A stretch of 64,000 nt of DNA from Sycobia sp. Sy_11 (lineage: Eukaryota; Arthropoda; Insecta; Hymenoptera; Epichrysomallidae). Positions 48,186 to 61,339 of the stretch are shown here, piece after piece. Below the pieces are notes generated by a model. That model did no database searches. It saw only the letters and a program-made list of their open reading frames with translations, and was not told the origin of the DNA. Within the stretch, counting starts at the first letter, position 1; the number at the start of each line of letters is the position of its first letter. Both the position numbers and the translations under genes were made by a program. The DNA is taken from NCBI GenBank assembly GCA_018907035.1, contig JACCIC010000225.1, positions 186,001 to 250,000 of the forward strand, in the 5' to 3' direction.

Positions 48186-48345
48186 ATTCTACCTCCCCAA
48201 CACAAAACTCTCTATAGCAGTCATTCCGAGATATGTCCTACAGTCTGAACGTGATACTCTCCGGAAACGTCGTCTCGAGGCACTTGGACAGCTTTTTCAA
48301 CTGCCCGAAATCAAAAGAACAATATTCTCCATAGAAGCCGTATAT
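48186..48345 (+). repeat. 60-bp minisatellite, forward-oriented half
   Basis: Units run in the opposite direction to 48010-48185, with landmarks CCAACACAAAACTC (48197), CTGAACGTGATACTC (48245) and CCGAAATCAAAAG (48305). The first unit is shortened. The two halves make a head-to-head inverted array centred near 48186. Confidence 0.65.
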
Positions 48346-48379
48346 AATATGCATATATATGTGTATTAAATACCGTTGT

Positions 48380-49220
48380 ACATTCTGTATATATATACTA
48401 TATATACAGAAGCGACGATAGGTAAATTATGGTCAATTAGTTATAGTAATATATATTTTTATATATAGAGTACTTTTCACTTAGATAATATTGAATTGTT
48501 TAAGAAATCGGTTAAATAGTTATCTCGGCGAAGCTGAGACGGGGGATGCTAATATGTACATAAGAGTGAAAATAATAAACTAGTCAAGATGAAAGGAATG
48601 TTGTAGAGAGAGTAAGTTATATCAACTTTTTCAAATACTTTATTAGCAAAATTCTTTAAAATTTATTAAAAAAATAAATATAATTTTATTATTTTTAAAT
48701 AAATAGACACAAAAATCATTTTTCCATTAATGCCGAAATAAGAATTTTACTATAAAATATTGTTGATAATGTCAATTTAATTTGGTATTTTTATATTTAA
48801 CAGTTCTCCAAAGCTACATTCTATTTAAAAGTTTTGGTGGAGAAATATTAGAATAACATTTACGAATTTTTTTTCAATTATATATCTTATACACGAATAT
48901 ACTATATAAAACAATGTGTTGATGATTTTTGGCAACTAGAATTAACAAAAAAATCATATTTTTTTCATTTTTAAAGAATTTTTGAAATAGTCATTCACGC
49001 ACGTATCGTATAACGATAAAATGCGTAGAAGAAAAAATACTCATTTAAGAAAACTTCGTTACATTTTAATACTCTCGACAATAATAAAATTAATCGCACA
49101 ATCGGTCTTTCTATACGATACAATCGATGATACACGTTTTCACTTAATAATAATCTACCTATACGAAGGTTTAACTTCGTACAACTTCGTAAAACAAACT
49201 TCTCTGACGTATTTCCATTT
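48380..49220. other. AT-rich intergenic DNA
   Basis: No gene supported. The ORFs at 48995-49233 overlap on both strands. Confidence 0.45.
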
Positions 49221-49229
49221 AAAAACATC

Positions 49230-49830
49230 ATGAATGCTCTCGAACGCTGCGATAAATCGCAGCTGCGATATTTGCAAACATTTATTTCCTCCGGGCGATG
49301 CAGTTGCCTGTTGCCCGAGCATCAATTTGCGTCGCCATTGTTCCCGCGTCAACTTGTCAATTTCTCGCATTACATGCTTCAGAATCGGATGCACCTATAT
49401 ATATGCAGCACGCTCTTATCTCTGTTTCTCTCTCTAGCCTCTCGTATCCCCGCCACCTCAATCACCGCGTATATCACTTGAGAATTCCAAGTCTCGTCCT
49501 CCTCTTCAAATAACATAGCTTTTAGCCCCTCGTTATCTACATCTCCTCTCCACCAGCGCACAAAACTCGAGTCCTTCTCCTTTTTTCCCGACGGCTCGAG
49601 CTATATATGGAAGCAGACCGCGCACCACCTCTCCATTATCAGATATCGGCAATATGACACCGTGCCACAGACATGAGCGGAGCCGATGATTGACTTCTCG
49701 TCCACATTCTCATGGAAGGCGGCTCGAAAGTTTATAGCGACAAAGCCGAGAATACGTATTACAGCTGGACGAGTATAGCGCGTGCCTTTTATGCAAATTT
49801 ATAACGCTCCGTGGATGCTAAGTACGAATA
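49230..49830. promoter_or_regulatory. higher-complexity, GC-richer island
   Basis: Several short ORFs overlap in four frames, so coding is not supported. The block is non-repetitive and CpG-containing. GAGCTATATATGG (near 49599) resembles a TATA box, and a perfect octamer ATGCAAAT lies at 49791-49798. It looks like regulatory or conserved noncoding DNA; this is inference. Confidence 0.25.
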
Positions 49831-49849
49831 TATCTTTTCAAAAGATCCT

Positions 49850-52660
49850 GTAAGGAATTTATATTCATTGATGGCGCTTTGTGATGAAATTGCGCCGATT
49901 TTCACCGCCTCTTTTCTTCCGAAGAAGCTCTCTAATTGCCTGCTTTAATGATGACCACGATGAATTGGAGTTGGTACTGTTTCCTGGATTATAGCAAGGG
50001 AAAGATACTAAATTATGCAAAATTATCAATTTTCTTTTGAAAGCGATAAAATTATCCATGAACGGTTGAATTTTATGTGTAATGAAAAATGACTTTTGAA
50101 TTAGTTTAATGTTAATTCTGAGCTTCCTTTGGAATGAGTTCTACTGCACATGATATCGTGCACGCCTAGTTGAATAAACTATGTTTTTCTTGAATACCAA
50201 CTGTAAACATGTAAATTATTCACTAGTTGTTAAAGAAAAACATAGAAAATATCAACATAAAGAAATAAAATAAATAAATTTCAGCATTTTTATATTATAC
50301 ATTATTATTCATTTAAGGCAGATATACTCATAATAATTTTTATAATTAAGATTCTTCTATTCTGCGGAAATGGTTATAAACAAGGGCAGTATGACTGTCA
50401 TGACAATGTGACTTACAATATGAAAATAGGATTGTCAAAACGATAAAAATATGTATTAGCTTTAAAAAAATTCATCAAGACTTTTCAAAATTTTCATAAA
50501 TAATTACGTTCAGAGCTATGCATAACAAAGGAGTACCTGTTAAAAGTTTATAGTTACGTTAATTAAACTTATAACAGGAGTGCCTGTTATAAGTTTAAAG
50601 CTAATTTCAACTACTTCATATAAGAAATATTTTTCTATTATATGCATGATGTAAATAGTGATTAAACATTTATAAATATAGATGAATACATAAAATCAAG
50701 AATAGGAATATTGAAAATATGTAATTTATATGAACAATAATATCAATATTTGTTTCCATTAAACATTTTTTCTTCGTGAAATGATCAAATAAAAATTATA
50801 AAAATAGCTAATTTATATTTTGGACTGATATGTACCAATCTCGTGGTTATACCATAATAATCTCATGTTTTCATTTATAATTTTTTTTATATCATTATTT
50901 TTTATTTTATGGTTGGCACCTCTTCGATAATTCATTGTAGTATACTGATCGCTGTAGAATATAGATCATCAAGTAATTCCTGTTTTTCATAATAAACATG
51001 TAACGATAATAAAAACAGGGTAAATTGTTGTCTATTTATAATCTGATTCAACTTTTTTTAAATTCTTGTAATTTATAATATTGATTGTTTTTGAACCAAC
51101 ACATATAAATGATATATTTCAAATATTTCGACGTCACCTATGAAATTTGATAAAATAATGGTTGTATTTGCTTATATTATGTTTCAACCTGGTAAATATA
51201 ATATTGTTTCAGCTACTTATATTTTCTATTGATTTATATGCCATAGTTACAGTTACAATAATAATACAATCAGTATTGTTTACTTTAAACATTTTTTTTA
51301 ATAAATTATTTTAAAGTATGACTTTAATTTTTCGTACTCTATAATGCTTAAGGCGCTCGAAATCCTCATATTTTAATACTTACTTACAATGTTCAACTAA
51401 TCTTTAAAATTCCTGGCTCAGTTTTTGAATAATTTCTAATTGCCCAACCAGTATGGTCATTAAAAATGAAAGATATTAACACCGATTGTTCAAATTAAAT
51501 AAATTGAATAGAAATTTGAACACATAGGAATTCGCTCGAGCGCCTTTCTATAAGTATTCAAAATCTGTAAAATAGAGCATATTCTTGTACTAGTTGAAAT
51601 AAAAAACGAATAAATTAAAAATAGAAATTAAAAAAGGAAAGAAGTTATATTATATATATAATTCTAAGTAGATTTTTCATTATAACGAATTCTCCATAGT
51701 TTATTACTGCTACGTCGCATGATTGTGACTTATTGAAATTTCCAAATGTAGAGTCACCGTTTTCTGTCAGTATTATTTGTCAGCATCATGAATTGCAATT
51801 GAAAATGCTTTGAATATACGTAAATGCTTACTTTCAATAGCTAACAGCAATGGGTATATGTCAGAAAATCAGTAAGCGGTACATACATGGATTTCTGATA
51901 AGTAATACTTTTGATTTTTTCGGTTAAGTATGTTGGTTTTTTTTAAAGATTTTTCTTTCTTTCCTCAATCTTCGTACTTTGTTACAGAATTTTTGGTTAA
52001 AAATCTTCATTCTTAATTCGTATTTCGTTCATAAATACCTGTTTTTCGTCTAAATGAGCAATTACTACTTTAATCTTGTGAATTCAGTAATAAATATGAT
52101 TATAGCATTTCCTCATAAGAAAAAAAGGGATAATTCTTTTTCTATGTTTCTCTTAATTTTTATTTGATTCTTTGAAATCAATTTATAAATTGTCATAAAA
52201 TGAAAGAGCCCATAGTGCCCAATAATTTAGGTTATTTGTATTTTGTACTATTTGAATCTTCCTAGAGAATTACAACAAAAGTTCCATCCACCTCTTCGAT
52301 CTTTTTCAATTTTTGATTTAAACTAATGTTATAAAATTAATTTAATTTAATTAAAATTAGAAAATTACTTTTATCAGACTTACAGTGTTTATACAATAAT
52401 GTCATTATATTAATATAATGATAATTAGACTATCGTTGCTTATATTCACCCCCATAGATTTGAAAATATAAATTACTACTAAAAATAATAATTCAGAACA
52501 CAATTAAATTAAAAATTAAAAATAATCTAAAAAACAATTAATCTATATATTATGTAATTAAAGGATAACTTGTCTGCCCACCACCTAAATTTATCTTTCT
52601 TGTGGTCCAACGTTTGGAACCATTCTGCTTAAGCTTCATACGTTAAAATGAACTTGATTT
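49850..52660. other. AT-rich intergenic DNA
   Basis: About 2.8 kb with no gene supported. A short direct repeat, GGAGT(A/G)CCTGTTA(A/T)AAGTTTA, occurs at about 50531 and 50577. Confidence 0.5.
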
Positions 52661-52667
52661 GGAATTA

Positions 52668-53948
52668 CGAGGGTAGGTCAACAAGTCTTTAGAAAAAGAT
52701 AGAAAAACAATTTTTTTGGGCTAAATTGTTTTTTATTTTTCAACATAATCTCCTTCTAATTTAATACGCTTTGACAGACGCATCTCTAATTTTTTAAGCC
52801 TTCAGAAAACTATGATTGTTGTAGTTGCTCAAAATAAGCATTTGTGTAAGCGATGACCTCCTCATTTGGTCGTTGTCCGCTGAGCCATTTTTTACAATTT
52901 GGAAATAAGAAGTCATTAGCGGCCAGATCTGTTGAGTACAGTCGATGGTCTATCAATTTAAACTTCAATTCCTGAATTTTAGCCATCGAAACTGCGGATT
53001 TATGCACTCGTGCATTATCCTAGAGAAAGAGGACTTTTTTCTTCAAATGAGGACGATTTTCCTTTATTTTCTCATGTAGCTGAATTGATAATGACACATA
53101 ATACTTTCCAGCAATTGTCCGTCCTTTTTCGAAATAGTGAATAAGAATAATACATCGTGCGTCCCAAAACACAGTAGCCATAATCGTTCCAGCTAATTTC
53201 ACCGTCGTTGCCTTCTTTGGAGCCCTTTAATAATCCATTGTTTAGACTGTTCTTTCGTCTCGGGAGTGTAGTGGTGTATCCATGTTTTATCTACAGTGAT
53301 TAATCTATGTAGAAACTCATCTGGGTTGCGACGCATGCGCTTCAAAAGAGCCTTAGAAGAGACCACGCGGTTGCATTTGTTCTCAACTAAGAGGAAACGC
53401 GGCACCTATCTCGCAGATATTGTTTTCATAACCAACTTATCGTGCAAAATTGGAACGACGATACCTTTTGAAACCCCTGTGGCCTTCTATTCGCGCAATT
53501 TCGACCAATTTTATTCTTCGGTCACTTAACACCATATTGTGGATTTTATCGATCATTTCCGGGGTACTCACGTCTACGGGACGTTTTGAACGATGTTCAT
53601 CTTCTGTTGATATACGGCCCCGTTTAAATTCATTTATCCAATTGTAAACTGTTGTAAAAACAGGGGCAGACGTGATATGAACTGAATCCAACTCAGCTTT
53701 TATTTCTTTTGCTGTTAAGCCTTTTAAATAGAAATGTTTAATCACCGCTCTAAACTCATTTTTTCCATTTTCTTAAGTAAGCAAAAGTTATTTACTTCAA
53801 CTGACGATAAAAACGAAACCACTAGATGAATATGACTGCAACTTTGCCCAGATACCTAGTGAGAAATGATGCTTACTAGAAACAGACCATTCGCCATGCT
53901 ACGAGCGCCATCTCTTAAATTTTTTAAGGAGTTATTGACCTCCCCTTG
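52668..53948 (-). mobile_element. full-length but decayed mariner
   Basis: 1281 bp between TA dinucleotides (52666-52667 and 53949-53950). The ends are inverted repeats, CGAGGGTAGGTCAACAAG and (minus) CAAGGGGAGGTCAATAAC. The minus strand codes a mariner transposase in at least three frames: the N-terminal binding region (53437-53745, with FYLKGLTAKEIKAELDSV and VYNWINEFKRGR), LHRLITVDKTWIHHYTPETKEQS (near 53270-53330), and the C-terminal part (near 52810-53007), where the YSPDLAP motif is altered to YSTDLAA. Frameshifts and stops make it inactive. It differs in both repeats and protein from the intact mariner at 44.7 kb. Confidence 0.88.
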
Positions 53949-54111
53949 TATATTTGCTAAAATTTCTTATAATGAAATGAAAATAAGGTCGGCATGCAAG
54001 TTTGCATAATAACGCTTACAAAATATTTATAATTACATAATTGAAATAATTATATGAATTTTAAAGTATAAGTAAATTTTTCTTCATCACAGTAATTTTG
54101 AAATATTTTGT

Positions 54112-54394
54112 TTAGTAAACAAATAAACTATAACTTGACGTTTCAAAAACATCAGGAAGTTTTATGTGCTTGCTGTGTTGATTGTTTAGATAATTCCACC
54201 CGGGTGTTCGAAAAACTTGTTTTAAGCGATATTGCGTCCGTTGAATAGGAACATCGCTCTAAGTACACGCTTCATCAGGATTTATTGGTTCACCATCTCT
54301 ATGGGTTGTTCTAGATTTTAAACTTTTAAATGTGATCTTTATACTGTCCAATTCGTTACCATCATTTTCATCGATCCCACGACATAGCTCTCCT
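54112..54394 (-). pseudogene. unidentified protein-like remnant
   Basis: The minus strand is open for about 94 codons with one internal TAG. The composition is unlike AT-rich noncoding DNA (GELCRGIDENDGNELDSIKI, then SRTTHRDGEPINPDEACT, then QYRLKQVFRTPGW). Just upstream (about 54560-54665) is another open piece (WSSKIITQWICEQHSLELSK) ending at GTAAGC. The two could be parts of one broken gene or transposon. I do not recognise the family. Confidence 0.3.
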
Positions 54395-54999
54395 CCGTAT
54401 TCCTAAGAGTTTCACATAACTTAAACATCTTTTCAGATATTATTTGTAGTGATGTAATACCCAGATATGCATTCTTGTACAACTTTCAGATAGAGTTCAC
54501 CAATTCTTGTTTAGAAAGCTGAAAAGCTCTTTTGTACCTATATATTCAGCTTACCGAATCACCGAACGATATCGATGTTCAAGGCGTTTCGACAGCTCCA
54601 ATGAGTGTTGTTCACATATCCATTGTGTTATAATTTTGCTACTCCAATGATGTGAGGCTTTGACTCTACGAGACTTTCTTAAGTAACCTTTCAAGTGTCC
54701 CATAATACAGTTTTACATTGTCGAGAAGATCCAGAATTGATCCATAGCCACGTGTCGAGAAGATTGGCAGACATCAGACGCATGACCACAGATGGTTATA
54801 CATACGGTATCGTCACAGGTAAGAATCGTGAAATATGTGCAGCATACAACAATCTGTCAACGATTTTTCAACGTGATTTCATTTGTAGAGTAAAAAATAA
54901 TTTAAAAACATGCTCTGTAATATTACTAATAAATCATTTTACCATTTCAGTTTTAGTCAAGTTATTATTTTGTCATCTTTCGTATTTGAAATTATCATA

Positions 55000-56200
55000 G
55001 TATTCGTATTTATTGCACCTAATACTAAAGTTTTGTATTAAAGTGCGTAAATTGTTACTAAGATTTTGAAAACTTCTATAATATATCAATCAACTATTCT
55101 AGAGATGGAAAGTTCATTGAATATTAAAAATATTAAAATAACCCAATTAATTAACCTAATTTTATGATGCTTCTTACAATTATAAATAGAAGAAAAAATA
55201 TGGAAAATGTTCGTGATAGAAGAATATCGTGCGTATTTAAATAATGAAGATTCTATTTGTGCTTGACAATGCACAGTTCTTTTATTCTTCAATTCTTTTA
55301 TTCTTGTCAATCATTATGACTTATATAAGTTCTAACAATACTGTTCGTTTCAAAACTAAGTTTTTCGATATTATACGTACCAATAAATCAGCAAAACAAC
55401 TTTGATATTTTTTGCGTCTCGCCATTAATTTCAACAAGATTAACAAGAGATTTCTAAATATGTATTTTAGAAAGCAATTAAAATAAATTTTTAGTTAATA
55501 TAAAATACAATGAAAAATTTACTTAGAATTTAATTGAATTATTGATTAGTAATTTTAATAATAGTAAAAATTATTTTACGATTGATATCACGTTTATTAT
55601 AGCTTTTATTCGGCTGTACTGTATATAAATATTTTAATTATATTTGTTTATACTCCGATTTTGTAAGAGTATTATCAACATTGCAATAGAGTTTCCATTA
55701 AACTCCTTCAAAATGTATAGATGTTTGAGCGTTAATAATCGACTCTTCCTAAGCATCGTTCTAGCTTGGTCGAGTATTTGTGTTGGACTGCGATGGTATA
55801 CGTGTAAACACGCGATGCATAAACACTTATTACCCACATTATCTAGTATAGGATTTAATATAATCCGTAGAAATTAAGATTTGAAGCAGGTTTCTACCAA
55901 ATCCGTATAAACTTTTTTCGTAATTAGAAATTATTCATGGTATATATACATGGAAAGAAGCTATATTAATGGGTAAATCAGTAAGCATTTGGGGAAAATG
56001 AAAAAATTGTAATTTTATTGTAAATATAAAAATTTTTTAAATTTGGAGAAAATGTTGGAGAAATTGTTGGAGAGATAGATTTTTATATAATCTATCTATA
56101 ATTTTTATCAATATTATTTTTTTCATATGTTAATCAATATGATAAGCAAACCCGGTTATGAACTCATAATGTATATTTGATATAAGATACTGAGTTGAAA

Positions 56201-56263
<63 letters not shown>

Positions 56264-56850
56264 GAAGAGGAGTAAATATAAAAGAGTAACGTTTGTTTGA
56301 TTTCATGAAATAGGAATATATGTTACATTTCTACGAAATTTTGATACCATGCATGTGGAGAAAAAAATTTGGGAGGATGTCACTCCATTACTTATATTTC
56401 TTTTACTAAAATACACATTGAAAATGAACAAACGGGCAGATGAGGCAGGAAAGATGATAATGCATTAGGTATAGTGAGTCTGTGAACTTTGATTATACTG
56501 AGCAAGGATCTTTGCATTTTTTTTAATTTTGTGTCTAATTAAACTAGCGAATTCGTAAAATAAATTTCTTGGGCTTTAATTATACCCACTGTACATTTAT
56601 ATCAAATTCTGAACTAATGACTGCATATACTTATCAAAACGTTGGATCATAAAAACGCGATAATACGTTCTTCTGTGGCTTGTTTAAGAATTGCAACTTG
56701 ATAAGTTGGCATATTGTAAAAAAATACATACAAATTATTATACTGCTAAGACATATCGTTAATAAAAATATCTAAGAAAAAAGGATGAAAATTATTAAAA
56801 AAAATTTTTTAAATGATTCATACGTTGCATCGACGGTGTATGAAAATGTA
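55000..56850. other. AT-rich intergenic DNA
   Basis: No gene supported. ORFs at 55634-55877 overlap on both strands and have no recognisable domain. Confidence 0.45.
56203..56254. repeat. (TA)n microsatellite
   Basis: About 25 TA units. Confidence 0.93.
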
Positions 56851-57130
56851 ATTCGACCTATATCGCGTCGACGCCAATGCTTCTTAATAATCCATGTTAG
56901 AGAAACAGCGCCCGATTGCACATATCTTCCCATAGTTCATATCCGCGTAATGTTAAATAAACGTAGCCACATGTAATAAAATGGATGCTCGTGCGCTGTA
57001 TTATAAGCTCGCGTGCTGCCGGAATGAAGTTATCAAAGTCGCGCCGGGCGGAAGTTCATAAAATTTAGGTGAAGCAACGGTACGAGCTCGGACTATGTCG
57101 TGCCGGCATCAATGGCCGTTCTATACAGTG
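56851..57130. promoter_or_regulatory. GC-richer noncoding island
   Basis: Non-repetitive sequence with several CpG-containing motifs (CGCGCCGGGCGG near 57042), bordered by AT-rich DNA. It has no sustained ORF. Possible conserved regulatory DNA; function not shown. Confidence 0.2.
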
Positions 57131-57956
57131 TATACCTGAACTTACTAGGCACATTACAATATCTGTATAAATTCTGAAGATCTAAATGCAATAATAAAAA
57201 AAAAGAATTTAATAAATCGTTTCTAGTTTTCGAGATATTATTCAATGTTTAATAGCCAATTAAAAACACAGGATTTGGATTTTTGGTTTCGATAGAGAGG
57301 ACCGAACCAGAAAATACAGGCGGAGACTCCCGCGAATTCTGAAAGAAATGAAAGGAAACGCGAGCATCGATTGTTTTTTTTCGATAGCGAGAAAGCTAAT
57401 TTTGGTGTTTTCATCCCTCCGCCCTCTCGTATTTTTAAAACTGTGGATACGGCATTAGAGGGAGAGACTCTGAGAGAGAAATATTGAAAATGCTTTTTTT
57501 TACCCTTTTTTCACCCTTTTTTCATGAACGCCATGGCGTGCATATAGAAAATACACAGACTAGAACAATGCTTGTTTCCTTAGACGGTCAGAAACTTAGT
57601 CCGGTCAGTTGAAGAAGAATAATAATGATGCTTCAGCGTGTATTTTTTATTCATACACCACTGCGATTATGTAAAAAAGTATAAAAAATACATATTTCAT
57701 ATTTCCGTCTCATAATCTCTCGCGCAATAACCGTGGTTTTAATATTAAATATGATCAATGCTCGTTTGCTCTCATTTCATTGAAAGTTGAAAATTTTTGG
57801 ATCGGCTATAATCTTCATATCACGAATTAATACCCCGGTGTAATAGGTCGAAAACTAACAACGATTTACTTAAATTTTTTTGACTATTGCATTTAGATTG
57901 TCATAATTTATACAAAACTGGTAATGCGTCTAGTAAATTCAGGAAGACCCTTATGT

Positions 57957-57979
57957 ATGTGTGTGTGTGTGTGTGTGTA
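57957..57979. repeat. (GT)n microsatellite
   Basis: About 11 GT units after a TATGT start. Confidence 0.88.
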
Positions 57980-58009
57980 TAACAACACGAAACACTACTA
58001 TCGGCGATT

Positions 58010-58400
58010 AACACAGCGGCCCATCGCTGTAGCGTATACGATAATAATCAATTGCGCAACTTGTCGCTCCACAGGGCGATGGGCGGGAGGGGTGAGGGTC
58101 TAATTTTTTTATGTTTATTTGAGTGTCACACGAACCAACCTCGTCGCTGTTCTTCGCGTGCATCGGGAATTGGAGAGCGCGAGAGGCAGAGCGCTAAAGC
58201 GTCAATAAAGAAGGCATAAAGGCGGAGGCGAGGTGGCAGTGCAACGTTTGAGCCGCGGATCTTTAATGTTTCCGTACAACGGGATTTGATATTTATAAAA
58301 ATCTCGCGCTTTTGCACCTCGCTTGGTCATATGCGCTTATAGGGGAGGGACGTCAACGTTGTACTGAAATGTACTTTAACGAGCGCAACAATAGCAATAG
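58010..58400. promoter_or_regulatory. GC-richer noncoding island with GC-box-like motif
   Basis: It contains GGGCGATGGGCGGGAGGGG (near 58075) and many CpGs. ORFs here are short and occur on both strands. It may be promoter or enhancer DNA of a neighbouring gene. Confidence 0.25.
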
Positions 58401-58519
58401 GGAAGAGGTCGGCGAGATTTGTTCTTTTATTTTTTTTCTTAATTTTTTTAAAAGTTATTTTAAAAAATCAACTTTAATGAAACATAAAATAATTCACAAA
58501 ACTGATTCAAAATGATCAA

Positions 58520-59630
58520 TGTTTTATTATTTATAATTATATGAATTTAGAATAATTAAAATTCAAATAAAACAACTAATCATTTTTATCTTTCCGAAAA
58601 ATTCATCAATGCGAGTTTAACTGTTAAAATGATGATGAAAGTCCTTTTTATGCGAATTTGATTGCTTCTACCAAGATTATCAGTGTCGACTCCTCAATAA
58701 GGTACCGATAATTCTTCTTTAGATACTCAATACGCAGATATTCTTGCGGATATAAAACGTTTCTTGTAACAGGAATGAACAATAATCCGTTCCTTCGATG
58801 CAGGGATAAAAAGACTCCAATTAGAGCAGTCTACTTTTCGACCTATAAGAGGAAGAGGATTATTTAAGAGTAAGGCACAGGGTTGTCATAGCACTACTAT
58901 GGATAGTTTGAATCGTAAGCAAATTGGACTCATTGTTTCAGATCTGGAAATCCGGACTTAACATTTCAGAAAGAAGAATTTTATAATTAATTATAAACTA
59001 GAATTACAGTTTACTCAAACGAAAGAGCAAATATATAAGAGCAATCCATTTATCCTGAATGGAGGAAAATAATTAAGCCGTTAATGAACATTTTCGCTTC
59101 CACGTGTACGAATCGAGTACGAACGAATGATCTGCCATTTTTAAAAACTATTTGAACTTAACGACGCTTCAACATGGTTTACATAATATCAGTCATTTTC
59201 ATATTGAAGTCCGTTCAACGAAAAAAGATTTTCTTCTTAATTTTTGAAAACTACAAGCCACTTTAAAGAATATTCAGATAACACTACGCGAAGTAAATAT
59301 GAAATTCATAAGTGACAAACTGTTTTTGTAAGAAAAACAATTTTGATAAAACTAATATGAAATGGATCTCAATCGAGTTAATTCTTTTCGGATTCATATT
59401 TTTAATGCCTAAATTACTTTTCTTGCAAGTTATATTATTCAATCTATGTATGTATATAAAGAACTTAATCTCGGCAGGTCATCTAAGGCAATCTATATAT
59501 GTAATGTAAGCAGAGTCTCTTTATATATAGAAAGCTTTTTAATGCACCAACTAAAAGTACTGTTCCTTTTTTCTCCTTCTAAATCTCGACACATTATTCA
59601 ATCAAAACTAATGAATTGCAATTATCCGCT
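58520..59630. other. AT-rich DNA without supported genes
   Basis: Short ORFs only (for example 59312-59509), hydrophobic and AT-biased. No domains seen. Confidence 0.4.
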
Positions 59631-59639
59631 ATTGATTTT

Positions 59640-60000
59640 ATGCGAGGCCCATTTAAATTACAGTAATCTTAATGGGCATCGAAGCCCATTTCTTCTATAC
59701 CTGCAAAAAATACTCATTCCACGTCCATTTCTCTCTTAATAGGGAGCGCCATGGGCTTTACTATATGCCGAGCGCCCGTGGCCATTATTGATTTCGAATA
59801 TGAAGATTCAGAGCCGTGAATGGAGCTCGGCTTTCCGCTCCTCTCGGCTATTAAAATTGAACTCGTGTAAATGAGGTATGGCTTAATCAACGGAGGATAA
59901 TATACCGAGCTGAAATCCAATGAAAAATCGCGGTGTACGTTACACACATCCGGAATCCCCACACCTGTGTACACAGGAATTTTTATTTCTGAAATAGAGC
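59640..60000. promoter_or_regulatory. GC-richer noncoding island
   Basis: Higher-complexity block with short inverted words (GGGAGCGCCATGGGC; GAGCGCCCGTGGCC, near 59743-59782). The minus-strand ORF (59714-60064) has no recognisable domain. It looks like noncoding functional DNA, but that is only inferred from composition. Confidence 0.2.
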
Positions 60001-60989
60001 TTGCATTTACGTGTTTAAAGCGAAAGTATTGGAATTTGATGCGGACATATTTCCATTTTTTCATTCACAATGAATTCCTTTACGTAAATTAACCTACTTC
60101 AAAGTCCTGCACTACCCAAATATTCGAAAACACGAGCAGAAACATGAAATTAAAAAGAAATGTTACTTGACTCTTACTCATTGATTATTTATAAAAAATT
60201 ATCTGTGTATAAGTTGCGCATTCGTTGGAAGCGTGTTTTCGTATTAGAATATTTATAAAACTTAAAATATGCTCCATTAAATCGTGTTATCAAACATTAC
60301 ATCGTCGATCAACGTATTTTCATTTTTCAAATATTTATCAAATGATTTATTTACACTGCGCTGAATTTTCAAATCATGCTGGTCACTTAAATGAAAAAAG
60401 AGGAACGCTCTTTACATATACATTAATTTACTCAAAATTAACATATATGACTTTACTTTTATTTTTTATTGCGATTCAAACTTAAGGTAATTATATCGTT
60501 CGAAAAAATATTATAATTAAATTTGTATCGAAAATAATTATGCAAAAATATGTATTACTCTTCTTAATATGCAGTACTTTTTTCAATGATATTTAGCGTA
60601 AAATATTTTCAATAGTTTTGGCAGTGAAAAACTAAAACGAAAATTATACTCAAAACTTAATTCATATTTTAAGTATTTTATATATATTAAGTAAAAATAT
60701 TAAAAAATATCAAGAATTATTCAAATAAACTATTTTCTACACTGCTTGGTTTCTGTACTAATTGTTTGTATTATATGATACTCATGATAATACAATATTT
60801 ACGAAATCTTAAATAATTACATTTATGTACTTCAACTTTGTGTAATATTTGTAACAAATCAACATATTGTCATTGACATGAACCATTCAGTGAAGATGAA
60901 ATAAATATTCATCGAGAACTTTATAAAACAAAAATTTACCTTCTGAACGCGACTGCGCAACGCGATGCTTTCTTGAGTGTGTGCGCGTG

Positions 60990-61048
<59 letters not shown>
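60990..61048. repeat. (CT)n microsatellite
   Basis: About 29 CT units followed by a short GTGTGCGTGTGTGCGTG stretch. It creates a false Arg-Glu repeat in the minus-strand ORF across it. Confidence 0.95.
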
Positions 61049-61053
<5 letters not shown>

Positions 61054-61339
61054 CGTGTGTGCGTGAGTGAAAAATAAAGAAAAGTAATGCGCGGCATTTA
61101 TTGAATTTTACATGAAGCATGTACGAACGTCGAATGATAACAGGAAATCCTGAATATAATATGTCGTAAATTAGATAGGCAATTTCGTTAACTCGATATC
61201 TCTTTGCAATGCAATTATCTAATCGCATGAACCGTAAGTCAAGAGAGGGCGAGTGTAACGAGAGAGGAAAAACGACGGGCACAAGGACGAAGAAATAGAA
61301 GAAGAAATAAGAGAACATAGAATAGAAGACATCCTCTGT

